Below are positions 45,591-53,890 of a stretch of DNA of 64,000 nt, piece after piece. The notes under the pieces were generated by a model. It saw nothing but the letters and a program-made list of their open reading frames with translations. It was not told the DNA's origin and ran no database searches. The stretch is from Chryseosolibacter histidinae (GTDB lineage: Bacteria > Bacteroidota > Bacteroidia > Cytophagales > Cyclobacteriaceae), in NCBI RefSeq assembly GCF_018598225.1, contig NZ_JAHESF010000001.1, positions 1 through 64,000 of the forward strand, given 5' to 3'. Numbering within the stretch: the first letter of the stretch is position 1; every line of letters starts with the position of its first letter. The position numbers and the translations under genes were made by a program.

Positions 45591-46940
45591 ATGATCAAAC
45601 GCATGTATATAAGATCACTGAACATCGTTGCCACCGCAGGGCTGTTGCTGCTGCTTTCATGCGACAACGGCTACGACCCGGTATTCGATGAGAGCGCCGA
45701 CCGGAGGATCAGTGCCGCATTAAAAGAATACGATGCCCTGCTCACCAGCGCACCGTTTGGCTGGAAGGCAACGCTTCGCACGGGCGCCGGTCTCAATTTT
45801 TTCTATCACTTCACGTTCAACAATGATGGCACTGTTTCCATGATCTCGGACTTCAACGAGACCACGGCTGGTGGCGCGGGCTCCGGCACCTGGACCCTGA
45901 AAGCCTTGCAGCGCCCCACACTGAGCTTTGATACCTATTCGTATATCCATCTTCCGGCAGATCCTGATGGCGATGTCAACGGAGGCGCCAATGGCGAAGG
46001 ACTGATCTCCGACTTCGAGTTTGCGTTTGCCAGAACTTCGGGCGATACGTTATACCTGGAAGGTGTGCAGAAGAATTCGCGCATCGCTTTCTTCAGGGCC
46101 ACAGAACAGGATGCTGCCCTGCTGCGCGGTGGGGAGATGAAGAACATGCTTCACTATATCAGCACCAAAGAAGGCCTGCAGTTCACACTTCCCGACAACA
46201 GAACGGCAACCATTGCTTTCAGCGCTGACGCAAGGATCATGGGCGTACAATATCTTTCAGCGGATGGCACCCGCGTGGAAGCCTTCCGCTCCCCCTTTGT
46301 TTTTACAACGACGGGCATTTCGCTGACCACGCCTTTTACCGTGGCGGGCAACAGCATTCAGAGCTTTTTGTGGGATCGTGAAAACGGGATCTATACGGTG
46401 CAGCAGGGAAGCGCTGCAACGGAGATCCGCGAAGTTAACGAAGTGCACATCTTTGAACCCTCCGTTCCGCTGTGGCAGTCGATCGGTACAACCTATCCTG
46501 GTATCCAGGTTCCGGCAGGATCGAATACGTATTCTTTACCAGGGCAGTCGGATGACTTTCTCCAGGCATACCAGCAGACTGCGGACCTGCTGCTCAACGG
46601 CCAGTACAGGCTCAGGCTGAACGAGATCAACTATATCTTCGACAGGGATAAGAAGACCATGACCGTAGAAATGTATGTCACTCAGAATGCAACACGTTTC
46701 CTTTGCGGATACCGATACACCTATAAAATGAGCGACGATGGTGCCCTGACCTTCACCTACAACGGGGCAAACGAGAATGGATCGCGGGTGTTGCTTGACG
46801 TGTACAGCCTGCTGGGTTACTTTGATACGGACACCTTCCGGTTGAAATACATCGGGGGCGGTTTCGATCTTGTGGGAGGTTTCTTCAGCGATGAGAATCC
46901 CGGGTTCACGTTTTCAGGATACGTTATCAGAAAGAATTAA
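45591..46940 (+). CDS. DUF4302 lipoprotein
   Basis: A 449-residue lipoprotein (LLLLLSC, Cys 24). The N-terminal stretch DPVFDESADRRISAAL with KEYDALLTSAPFGWKATL and FNNDGTVSMISDF is the hallmark of the DUF4302 family, which co-occurs with SusC/SusD and the HExxH lipoprotein. The remainder is beta-rich with aromatic residues, consistent with a surface ligand-binding protein. Function is unknown. It lies 17 bases after the metallohydrolase gene in the same operon. Confidence 0.88.
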   Translation: MIKRMYIRSLNIVATAGLLLLLSCDNGYDPVFDESADRRISAALKEYDALLTSAPFGWKATLRTGAGLNFFYHFTFNNDGTVSMISDFNETTAGGAGSGTWTLKALQRPTLSFDTYSYIHLPADPDGDVNGGANGEGLISDFEFAFARTSGDTLYLEGVQKNSRIAFFRATEQDAALLRGGEMKNMLHYISTKEGLQFTLPDNRTATIAFSADARIMGVQYLSADGTRVEAFRSPFVFTTTGISLTTPFTVAGNSIQSFLWDRENGIYTVQQGSAATEIREVNEVHIFEPSVPLWQSIGTTYPGIQVPAGSNTYSLPGQSDDFLQAYQQTADLLLNGQYRLRLNEINYIFDRDKKTMTVEMYVTQNATRFLCGYRYTYKMSDDGALTFTYNGANENGSRVLLDVYSLLGYFDTDTFRLKYIGGGFDLVGGFFSDENPGFTFSGYVIRKN

Positions 46941-47021
46941 AAAAGCCAATTTAGTTAGGTTAATGAAGCCTGTCGGTGGCGAAAGCTGCCGGCAGGTGTT
47001 CATTCCATAAATAAAAATACT

Positions 47022-47474
47022 ATGAAATCAAACATTGGAAAGATCACATCTTTTTTGGCGTTCGTTTCCATGGCGGCGCTCATTTTTAACTGCAGCGATG
47101 ATGATCATGAAGAACCCGTGGCAGCGCAGCACGTGAAGAAGCTTGCGGGCGAGTGGAAGGCCGAAACCGTAACGTTTGACGGAGCGGTTCAGGAAGGATA
47201 TGCTGATTTTACATTGCGCGTCACGGCATCGGGTGAAAAAGCGCTTTACGTTGTTACCGGAAGTCCCGAGCGCACACCCTGGCTGTTATCAGGAACCCTG
47301 ACGCCAGATAAAGACAATCCCGAAGAGCAACTGGTGCGTGAGGATGAAGTGAATATCCCATATACCGTCTCGTCTACGGAGCTGATCATGGAGTTTGCTT
47401 ACATCGATGTAACCACAGGCGGACGTTCAAAGTCCGTGGAAGGTGATTGGAAGTTTACCTTCAGGAAGAAATGA
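47022..47474 (+). CDS. Small lipocalin-like lipoprotein
   Basis: A 150-residue lipoprotein (AALIFNC, Cys 24) with one small beta-barrel-like domain: KKLAGEWKAETVTFDGA at the start, as in lipocalin-like or DUF5004 proteins, and a final strand VEGDWKFTFRKK. It is the last gene of the second import locus, 81 bases after the DUF4302 gene. It may bind a ligand or chaperone a partner. Assignment to a family is tentative. Confidence 0.75.
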   Translation: MKSNIGKITSFLAFVSMAALIFNCSDDDHEEPVAAQHVKKLAGEWKAETVTFDGAVQEGYADFTLRVTASGEKALYVVTGSPERTPWLLSGTLTPDKDNPEEQLVREDEVNIPYTVSSTELIMEFAYIDVTTGGRSKSVEGDWKFTFRKK

Positions 47475-47482
47475 TGGAGATA

Positions 47483-47535
47483 AGGGCGGGGTACCTTCAA
47501 CTTTGCAGGAAAAAAGGATCTTCCCCCGGCCCTTC
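47483..47535. terminator. Probable terminator hairpin of the second import locus
   Basis: AAGGGCGGGG pairs with CCCCGGCCCTT (one bulged base) around a loop of about 30 bases, nine bases after the last stop codon. The T-run afterwards is weak (CCCTTTC), so efficiency is uncertain. Confidence 0.4.
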
Positions 47536-47731
47536 CCTTTCATACACTAAACAACTAACTAGCTATAGGCCAGATTAAGGCATGCGAATGCTTGACAAGC
47601 ATAGGTTTAGGTTAATGAGTTACGCCTTTGCTCACAGCCTGTAGTCAGTGATTGTGGTTCAAATATAAAAGGTATTTTCTAAAACTCTATAGGATTTATA
47701 GAGTTTTATTTATGATTCTTTTTCTATCATA

Positions 47732-47784
47732 AGTCGTCTGACCACTGACGACCGCGCGTGGCAGAGCGCAGTGGTCTGACGACT
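47732..47784. repeat. Family I hairpin (copy 2)
   Basis: AGTCGTCTGACCACTG (47732-47747) pairs with CAGTGGTCTGACGACT (47769-47784), 15 of 16 positions, around a GC-rich loop containing GCGCGTGGC, similar to the loop of copy 1. Confidence 0.8.
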
Positions 47785-47848
47785 AGACCATCGATCAGAA
47801 TATTGGTTCAGTGGGCGCTGCTGTGGACTGTGGACTGTCGACCGTGGA

Positions 47849-48844
47849 CTATCTGCTGACACAAATTACTTCCGCTACATCAGGATATACGCCTGCAATA
47901 ACTGCAGCGGCCTGTGACTTTTCTTTTGCGGTTTGGTCGAGCGCTGCCTTAAGACCTTGCGCCAGTTTTTCCGCAGGACCTACGCCCCAGTAATGTAAGA
48001 AGAAGATCCTCGGTTCTTCATGTACCATGTGATTGTGGACTGCCACCACCTCGATACCATTCTCAATCAGCGCCTTGATCACGGGTCCGACCTCGTTTTC
48101 GAGCATGGCGAAATCGCCGGCCACGGCAGCCCTATCCGGTGTACCTTGCCAGGCTGCCCACGTATTGAAGCCCAGGAAAGAGCTCACTGCCGCATTGTGG
48201 TCTTTGAGGTCTACATCGGGCCGGCCGATGGTATGCTTGTAGACGCCCCGTGCCATTTCGCCTTTGCTTCCGAGAATATTGTCCAGGCGTTGTGTGTCCA
48301 ATGTGTTCTGAACTTCGTCTTTGTTGCCGTCAGCGGGATTGCCGCCCCTTACTTCCTTCACTTTGTCGAGCACTGCTTTTACACCCTGGGCGAGTTGTTC
48401 GGCTGTTCCCATGCCACCGATGTGCATGTACATCACATGCGGTTTGTCGCGTACAAAGTGATTGTGGATGGCGGTCACGGTCAATCCCTGCCTGATCACT
48501 TCTTCCTGCACAGGTTTCAGATCCGTTTCGGTCACAATGATATCGCCCATCACCATGGCACCCTCAGGCGCGGCCGTGAACGCAGCCCAGCTTCCCAGAC
48601 CCATCGGTGGAATGATCCTGAAACTATCTACCACCACGTTAAGATCATTCTGCGGAACGGTGACCTTGTATTCGCCGTTCTTCTCGGTGCCTTTCAGTCC
48701 CAGGGCAGCTTCGATCTTCGCGACATCCAGCGGCTCAGTTTTTTCCGTGGAAGAGGTTTTATCTGAAGGTGGCGTGGAGCATTGTGTGAGACTTACAACA
48801 AGGACGATGAAAATGCTGTTGAATTGGCGGAACATGGATCTCAT
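47849..48844 (-). CDS. DUF1259 lipoprotein, two tandem domains
   Basis: A 331-residue probable lipoprotein (VVSLTQC, Cys 22) built of two homologous DUF1259 (LppY/LpqO-like) halves. The first (about 42-160) has PMGLGSWAAFTAAPEGA, TAIHNHFV and PHVMYMHIGGMG. The second (about 190-310) has LGFNTWAAWQGTPDRA, VAVHNHMV and PRIFFLHYWGVG. The repeated HNH motifs could bind metal. The biochemical role is unknown. It ends the chromate cluster and follows the phosphatase-like gene by 21 bases. A metal or oxidant stress function is inferred from context. Confidence 0.88.
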   Translation of the reverse strand: MRSMFRQFNSIFIVLVVSLTQCSTPPSDKTSSTEKTEPLDVAKIEAALGLKGTEKNGEYKVTVPQNDLNVVVDSFRIIPPMGLGSWAAFTAAPEGAMVMGDIIVTETDLKPVQEEVIRQGLTVTAIHNHFVRDKPHVMYMHIGGMGTAEQLAQGVKAVLDKVKEVRGGNPADGNKDEVQNTLDTQRLDNILGSKGEMARGVYKHTIGRPDVDLKDHNAAVSSFLGFNTWAAWQGTPDRAAVAGDFAMLENEVGPVIKALIENGIEVVAVHNHMVHEEPRIFFLHYWGVGPAEKLAQGLKAALDQTAKEKSQAAAVIAGVYPDVAEVICVSR

Positions 48845-48865
48845 AATTAAATGTTTGCTGATGGT

Positions 48866-49357
48866 TTATTGTTTAACGTCGGATTTGATCTTCTGAATGA
48901 TCCTCTCGGTGTTGATCAATATGGAATCCCTGGCAACGGGATATCCTGCTTCGAAGGAAGGAACGTTCCAGGTCTCCAGGTATTTGGGCCGGCCCAGGGG
49001 CGCGGGTAATGCACAAAAGGCTACCACATAGTCGGCATACCTGATATCATCGGCGGACAACTTTTGAGGAGCATCCGTTTTTTTGGCAAAACCATCTTGC
49101 ACAAGCAGCTGATTGATCTTTGCCGGGATGGCCTTATCGGGATTGGTGCCGCGTGAAATAACACGCACATTCAATCCCTGTTCTTTTGCAGCCCTGTTAA
49201 AATGAGAAGCCGCCATTACGCTTTTTGCCGACCCGTGCTCACAGACAAACAGCACGGTCTTTTGTTTTGGCTGTGCCCATACAAAACATGTGATGAACAG
49301 CAGACCGGTCATCGCGAAAGCAAATTTTAAAAAGAATGTTTTGATACCAGTATTCAT
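48866..49357 (-). CDS. Exported low-molecular-weight phosphatase-like protein, active site degenerate
   Basis: A 163-residue protein with a signal peptide (about 8-28, ending VWAQ) and a low-molecular-weight tyrosine phosphatase/arsenate reductase fold. The P-loop reads CEHGSAKS (39-46): the nucleophile Cys is kept but the phosphate-binding Arg (C-x5-R) is Lys, and the general-acid Asp loop is replaced by NVPSFEAG. Both changes argue against classical phosphatase activity. Export is also unusual, since ArsC and LMW-PTP are cytoplasmic. It lies between the ChrB-domain and DUF1259 genes, 39 bases from the former. Confidence 0.85.
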   Translation of the reverse strand: MNTGIKTFFLKFAFAMTGLLFITCFVWAQPKQKTVLFVCEHGSAKSVMAASHFNRAAKEQGLNVRVISRGTNPDKAIPAKINQLLVQDGFAKKTDAPQKLSADDIRYADYVVAFCALPAPLGRPKYLETWNVPSFEAGYPVARDSILINTERIIQKIKSDVKQ

Positions 49358-49396
49358 GCGTATCGATGTTTAAGTGATACTAATCTATGCAATTTA

Positions 49397-49846
49397 TCAT
49401 TGAGGATTCCAGGTGTGCTTTTCTTCGCTGACATATTTCGCCCAGCTGTATAATGCGTCGTAGATCTTCATGCCGATGGCGAGCATCTCATGATCGTTCT
49501 TGTAGTTATAAGACAGACCGGCAGAAATAGCCCAGAGGCCCGCTGCCTGCGGTGCCAGGTTGAACGAAGCGGTATCAGCGCCCCGAACGATCTCGGCGAT
49601 CTGTAAAACGGCCGGGTCCTTGATGTGGTGCTGTTTAACGATGTGGTCAAAGGTGCAATGATCTCCTTCGTGCGTATACGTGGCACCGGGCAGATCATAT
49701 GGAATGGCGTTCAGCTCTTTTGCTTTCTCGAATACCTTGTCTTTCGGTACATAAATAAACTCGGCTTCGTCGTCAACGAAGTTTTTGATCAACCACGGAC
49801 AAGCGATCCGGTCGATCTTCGGACGTTCACGGGTTATCCATTTCAT
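49397..49846 (-). CDS. Stand-alone ChrB-type chromate-resistance domain protein
   Basis: A 149-residue protein beginning MKWITRERPKIDRIACPW, the start of the chromate-resistance domain family (ChrB C-terminal domain, PF09828). It has HEGDHCTFDHIVKQH and IVRGADTASFNLAPQ. In ChrB of Proteobacteria this domain accompanies a regulator that senses chromate. Here it stands alone. It shares its start and overall sequence with the N-terminal half of the AraC fusion at 51243-52082, so the two are paralogues. The cysteines and histidines in ACPW and HCTFDH may bind metal or heme. It is separated from chrA by a family B repeat. Confidence 0.88.
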   Translation of the reverse strand: MKWITRERPKIDRIACPWLIKNFVDDEAEFIYVPKDKVFEKAKELNAIPYDLPGATYTHEGDHCTFDHIVKQHHIKDPAVLQIAEIVRGADTASFNLAPQAAGLWAISAGLSYNYKNDHEMLAIGMKIYDALYSWAKYVSEEKHTWNPQ

Positions 49847-49888
49847 GGTAGTTGTATTTGTGTGTTTAAATCATGGGTTTGGCTGAGT

Positions 49889-49987
49889 CCATAGTCCATG
49901 GTCGATAGTCCACGGCAGAACGGTGTTATGTTCATGTTGAGAATTACACCTCATGCTATGGACCATGGACCATCGACTATGGACTCT
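49889..49987. repeat. Family B inverted repeat between chrA and the ChrB-domain gene
   Basis: The left arm (49889-49916) has GAGTCCATAGTCCATGG and the right arm (49955-49987) has CTATGGACCATGGACCATC, about 38 bases apart. It lies within the same-strand chromate cluster, splitting it into two groups. Confidence 0.75.
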
Positions 49988-50001
49988 TCTATACCGATGC
50001 A

Positions 50002-51150
50002 TCATAGAACAACCTTCAAAATAATGCCGACCAGCGCAGCGATGAGGATCACGTACGGCTCCTGCAGCTTTTTAAATCGGAACAGGATCGCAGCGGTGGC
50101 GAGGGCGATCACCAGCGTTGGAATATCGGTGAGTGTACGTTTGCCAAGCACCACCACGGCTCCGGCAATGGCACCGATGGCAGCCGCCGTAATGCCATCG
50201 ACAAATGCTTTGATAGCGGGATGTTTTCCATACCGTTTGAAGTATGGAGCAGGAATGACGGTAAACAGGTAGCAGGGCAGGAAGGTAGCCAGTGCCGCCA
50301 CCACAGCACCCCAGAAGCCCGCCACGAGGTAGCCGATGAAACCTACCGTGATCACTACGGGGCCGGGTGTGATCATGGCCACCGCCACAGCGTCAACAAA
50401 CTCCTGCTCATTCAGCCAGGCGTATTCCTTCACCACGCCGCCATACAGGAACGGGACGATGGCCAATCCGCTGCCGAATACAAAAGCGCCCGCCTTGGCA
50501 AAAAACCAGGCGATCTGCCAGAGCCTTCCCTCCAATGATGTTTGTACCTGCAGCAGTATCACCGGAAACCAGCTGTTGGTGGAAAACCTCAGCCACGAAG
50601 GTGATGCTTTTACAAACCACACCACCACACCACCCAATAGGATCAGCCAGATGATCTCTTCTTCAAACCAAAATGTTGTAATCGCCAGCACGGCAAAGAT
50701 GATCCACAACAGCAGGTCTTTGCCGATGCTTTTTGTAGTGAGCTTGTAGCTGCTGATGGTAATGATCCCGATCACTGCCGCGCCAACGCCATAAAATACG
50801 GCTTGCATCCAGGGCAGTCCGCCGTATTCAACATAGGCCCACCCGATGGCGAGCACCATGAAGAAAGATGGCAGCACGAAGGCTGTGCCGGCAAGAGTAG
50901 CGCCCAGTATGCCATAGTGAACGTAGCCCAGGTAGATGCCGAGCTGTGCCGCCAGCGGGCCGGGTGCGAGCTGGCTGAGGGCAAGTCCTTCGCGGTAGTC
51001 GTCTTCCGTGATCCACTGGCGGGTTTCCACGAGGTCGCGGTGCATGTAGCCCACCAGCGCCACGGGGCCTCCGAAGCCCAAAGCGCCAAGTTTGAGAAAA
51101 TACAGGCAGAGATCTTTTAAAGTGTATGCAGGTTTCATTTGTGTTTGCAT
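50002..51150 (-). CDS. chrA: Chromate transporter (CHR family)
   Basis: A 382-residue membrane efflux protein of the long, bidomain CHR type. The N-half has ALGFGGPVALVGYMHRDLVE and LSQLAPGPLAAQLGIYLG. The C-half repeats the pattern with GAFVFGSGLAIVPFL and VAMITPGPVVITVGFIG. About ten membrane helices are predicted. It exports chromate from the cytoplasm in characterised homologues. It is transcribed 92 bases after the AraC/ChrB fusion, its likely activator. ATG at 51150 or 51138 (MKPAY) could start. Confidence 0.95.
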   Translation of the reverse strand: MQTQMKPAYTLKDLCLYFLKLGALGFGGPVALVGYMHRDLVETRQWITEDDYREGLALSQLAPGPLAAQLGIYLGYVHYGILGATLAGTAFVLPSFFMVLAIGWAYVEYGGLPWMQAVFYGVGAAVIGIITISSYKLTTKSIGKDLLLWIIFAVLAITTFWFEEEIIWLILLGGVVVWFVKASPSWLRFSTNSWFPVILLQVQTSLEGRLWQIAWFFAKAGAFVFGSGLAIVPFLYGGVVKEYAWLNEQEFVDAVAVAMITPGPVVITVGFIGYLVAGFWGAVVAALATFLPCYLFTVIPAPYFKRYGKHPAIKAFVDGITAAAIGAIAGAVVVLGKRTLTDIPTLVIALATAAILFRFKKLQEPYVILIAALVGIILKVVL

Positions 51151-51242
51151 TGGCCTTTGTGGCCCGTTCCGTCGATAAACACACCCAAGGTATCAGATCC
51201 ACAAACCCTTGTCTAGAATGAAATTTACTATTGGGATAGTTT

Positions 51243-52082
51243 TTACTTTTTAAGCACAGATTTTCGATAAGCAGCGGGACTCTTTCCGGTATGAAGCTTG
51301 AAGATACGGCTGAAATGACTCTGATCCGAAAAGCCGGTGAGGTAGGCGATCTCAGAAAGCTGATACTTCGCATCTTTCAACAGCTCGATCGACTTCTCGA
51401 TGCGCAGCTTGCGGATATAATCACCGAAAGAAAGGTTGTCGAAATATTTGGCGAACTCTCGCGAGAGGTAGGCGGGATGAACGTTCAGGCTTTCTGAGAT
51501 CTCCTTCAGGTTCAGCGTCAGGTTGGTGTCGATCTGATCCTGGATGATCTCCTTCAGCTCCCGGGCCCAGCCGGGTATTTTTCCCTGTTTTTTCTCTTTC
51601 AGGAATTTGTTGTAAACGTCCAGCAGCATGTGCTCGAACGGATTTTGCGTGTGTTTTTCATGCTGCAGCAGTTTTGCCCAGGTATACAACGAATCGTAGA
51701 TCATCATTCCTTTCTCCAGCAGCTCGTGATCGTCTTTGATGTTGTGCGCGAGGCCCGCGGAGATGGCCCACAAGCCGGAAGACTGGCTCGCAAGATCGTG
51801 CCGGTCGGTGTCGGCGCCCCTGACGATCGCTGACAACGTTTTGATGGCGGGATCCTTGATCTTGTGTTTCCGCACAATGTAATCGAACGTGCACTCATCG
51901 CCATAGTGTGTATATTCAACTTCCGGGATATCGAAGGGAATGGCATCGAGCTCCTTCGCTTTTTTCTTCACTTCCTCGAACGGCACATAAAAGAACTGGG
52001 CTTCGTTGTCAACAAACCTCCTGATCAGCCACGGGCAGGCGATCCGGTCGATCTTAGGACGTTCGCGGGTTATCCATTTCAT
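51243..52082 (-). CDS. ChrB-type chromate-resistance domain fused to AraC DNA-binding domain
   Basis: A 279-residue two-domain protein. Residues 1-145 are a chromate-resistance (ChrB C-terminal, PF09828-like) domain: MKWITRERPKIDRIACPW, HYGDECTFDYIVRKH, IVRGADTDRHDLASQ. Residues about 180-279 are an AraC/XylS double helix-turn-helix: LNVHPAYLSREFAKYF and LTGFSDQSHFSRIFKLHTG, then SPAAYRKS. Such an arrangement would let the ChrB domain act as the sensor controlling chrA directly downstream. ATG at 52082 aligns with the start of the paralogue at 49846. The longer frame from 52127 adds only repeat-derived residues. The role as chromate-responsive regulator is inferred. Confidence 0.88.
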   Translation of the reverse strand: MKWITRERPKIDRIACPWLIRRFVDNEAQFFYVPFEEVKKKAKELDAIPFDIPEVEYTHYGDECTFDYIVRKHKIKDPAIKTLSAIVRGADTDRHDLASQSSGLWAISAGLAHNIKDDHELLEKGMMIYDSLYTWAKLLQHEKHTQNPFEHMLLDVYNKFLKEKKQGKIPGWARELKEIIQDQIDTNLTLNLKEISESLNVHPAYLSREFAKYFDNLSFGDYIRKLRIEKSIELLKDAKYQLSEIAYLTGFSDQSHFSRIFKLHTGKSPAAYRKSVLKK

Positions 52083-52110
52083 AGCGTTGTGTATAATGCA
52101 AGTTAAGATA

Positions 52111-52243
52111 AAGAGTCCACAGTCCACGGACCACAGACCACGGTTACTGATCCGTCACTTACGCTCACGCCGCGCTATCATCGTCCAGGACGACGGTCTT
52201 CGAGGGGCACTGCCGTGGACTGTGGACTGTCGACCGTGGACGA
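52111..52243. repeat. Family B inverted repeat
   Basis: The left arm (52111-52142) reads GAGTCCACAGTCCACGG and related words. The right arm (52212-52243) reads CCGTGGACTGTGGACTGTCG. The loop (about 70 bases) itself holds a GTCCAGGACGAC dyad. It separates divergent genes: the AraC fusion (-) and the cNMP-domain kinase (+). Confidence 0.75.
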
Positions 52244-52308
52244 TTCGCCGTTCACTAATTTCCCGATGAGCCTGACAACTTTCCAAAAAATCTCCTACCT
52301 TTTCGGCA

Positions 52309-53709
52309 ATGGAACAGGAAGTGCTGGCCATACTGAAAGATATCCGTGAGTTTGCCAAGGTGCCAGCGCATCAGCTGCAGTGGCTTGTGGACCACGGGAA
52401 CATTACGACTTACTCCGATGGCGAAAAAGTGTTTCGCAAGGGAGATGCCATCGATAACCTGAGGATCGTGCTGCACGGGGAGGTCGGTTTTTACATGGAA
52501 CAGGCAGGAAGCCTGCGTTATGTAGACGTGATCATTCCCGGGGAGATCACCGGCCTGCTCCCGTATTCCCGCCTCAAAAATTCCCCCGCTGAAGGCATCG
52601 CCAGGGGTGAAGTCACCATTTTTAACCTGCATCGCGAGCATTTTAAGGAGATGATCAGCAGCCATTACGAGCTGACGGAGTCACTGGTGCATTGTATGAC
52701 CGACCGGGTGCGGGACTTCACCAAGCAGCAACAGCAGAACGACAAGATGATGGCACTGGGAAAATTGTCAGCAGGCCTGGCCCATGAGCTGAACAATCCG
52801 TCGGCGGCAGTGATCCGCGGCGCCCATGAGCTGAAGAAGCACCTGGCCAACCTGCCGGAGCGTTTCAAAGGTGTGATCCGCATCCGTACTACCGAGGAGA
52901 TCGTGGACTGGGTCAATGACCTGGTATTCGGAAAGATCGCCGCGGCAGGACAACAAACGTTTTCAATGAGCGAACGGATGGATCAGGAAGATGCGCTGCT
53001 CGACTGGCTTGAGCAGAACAACATTCCCGATGCCGATGAGCTTATCGAAAGTTTTGCCGATTTTAATGTGACCACTGCAGACCTGGAGGATCTTAAGAAA
53101 AGGCTGAGGCCTGATGATTGTCCCGCCGTGATCCACTGGCTGAACCAGGTGATGATCACCGAGCGCCTGGTGAACGAGATCGCAGAAGCCTCCAAACGTA
53201 TCAATACGCTGGTGACTTCCGTAAAAAGTTATACGCACATGGACCAGAACCCGGAAAAGGTCCGGGCGGACATCCATGAAGGCATCCGCACCACGCTCAC
53301 CATGCTGAACCACAAGATCAAACGCAATAACGTGACGCTGATGCAGAAATTTCAGCAGGACCTTCCCAAACCGATGATCCTGGTGAGTGCGATGAACCAG
53401 GTGTGGACCAACCTGATCGACAATGCTATCGATGCCATGGAAGGAAGGGAGGGCAGTGTGCTGGAGATCAGAACGGAGAAAGACCGGGAGTTCATTCTTG
53501 TTTATATTACTGACAACGGACCGGGAATTCCCGCGGCCCTCCAGGATAAAATATTCGATCCCTTCTTTACGACCAAACCGATAGGGAAGGGCACCGGCCT
53601 TGGCCTCGAAGTTGTGCGCCAGATCATCCGCCAGCACAACGGGGAGGTTACTGTGGCTTCGGAACCGGGGAAGACGACGTTTAGAGTGTGTTTCCCGGAA
53701 GTGAGTTAG
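52309..53709 (+). CDS. cNMP-binding-domain sensor histidine kinase
   Basis: A 466-residue cytosolic kinase without membrane segments. Residues about 10-125 form a cyclic-nucleotide-binding/Crp-like sensor (VFRKGDAIDNLRIVLHGEVG). The dimerisation H-box is KLSAGLAHELNNPSAA with acceptor H159. The HATPase domain (about 345-462) has NLIDNAIDAMEG, DNGPGIP and GKGTGLGLEVVRQI. An atypical stretch of roughly 100 residues (about 180-285) lies between the H-box helix and the second dimerisation helix (SKRINTLVTSVKSYTHM). The next gene encodes a receiver-domain flavoprotein, its obvious phosphotransfer partner. The ligand of the cNMP domain is unknown. Confidence 0.92.
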   Translation: MEQEVLAILKDIREFAKVPAHQLQWLVDHGNITTYSDGEKVFRKGDAIDNLRIVLHGEVGFYMEQAGSLRYVDVIIPGEITGLLPYSRLKNSPAEGIARGEVTIFNLHREHFKEMISSHYELTESLVHCMTDRVRDFTKQQQQNDKMMALGKLSAGLAHELNNPSAAVIRGAHELKKHLANLPERFKGVIRIRTTEEIVDWVNDLVFGKIAAAGQQTFSMSERMDQEDALLDWLEQNNIPDADELIESFADFNVTTADLEDLKKRLRPDDCPAVIHWLNQVMITERLVNEIAEASKRINTLVTSVKSYTHMDQNPEKVRADIHEGIRTTLTMLNHKIKRNNVTLMQKFQQDLPKPMILVSAMNQVWTNLIDNAIDAMEGREGSVLEIRTEKDREFILVYITDNGPGIPAALQDKIFDPFFTTKPIGKGTGLGLEVVRQIIRQHNGEVTVASEPGKTTFRVCFPEVS

Positions 53710-53852
53710 GTTAAAGTTTTCAGGTTTAAAGTTTAAGGTTTAAAGTTAAAAGTTGGGCGGTAGCTTTGTGCTTCGATTAGCTTAACACTATTGAGATCGT
53801 AGCACCATAACTTTAAACTTGAAACTTTGAACTTGAAATTTGCCCCGCGATC
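53709..53852. repeat. Family A inverted repeat between kinase and flavoprotein genes
   Basis: The left arm (53710-53755) has tandem AGGTTTAAAGTTTAAGG words. The right arm (53808-53852) has ACTTTAAACTTGAAAC words. The loop of about 55 bases carries no other element. It is the first of three successive family A repeats in this gene set. Confidence 0.75.
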
Positions 53853-53890
53853 GCTAATGGAGACTGAATTAAACATACCTTCGAACGAAG

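Larger units (their letters stand above)
47475..47848. other. Gap of 374 bases with terminator-like hairpin and two repeats
   Basis: This gap lies between the 3' end of the second import locus and the 3' end of the chromate cluster, which converge. It holds a GC-rich hairpin (47483-47535), an AT-rich stretch with nested CTATAGGATTTATAGAGTTTT words (47680-47710), a family I hairpin (47732-47784) and one family B arm (47821-47853). No gene is seen. Confidence 0.6.

Noticed and set aside
47536-47731. Possible tRNA or small RNA in the convergent gap.
   Set aside because: No cloverleaf, T-loop consensus or known ncRNA fold could be recognised by eye; only short AT-rich dyads are present.
48866-49357. 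Arsenate reductase arsC.
   Set aside because: The P-loop arginine and the general acid are missing, the protein is exported, and no ars genes are nearby.
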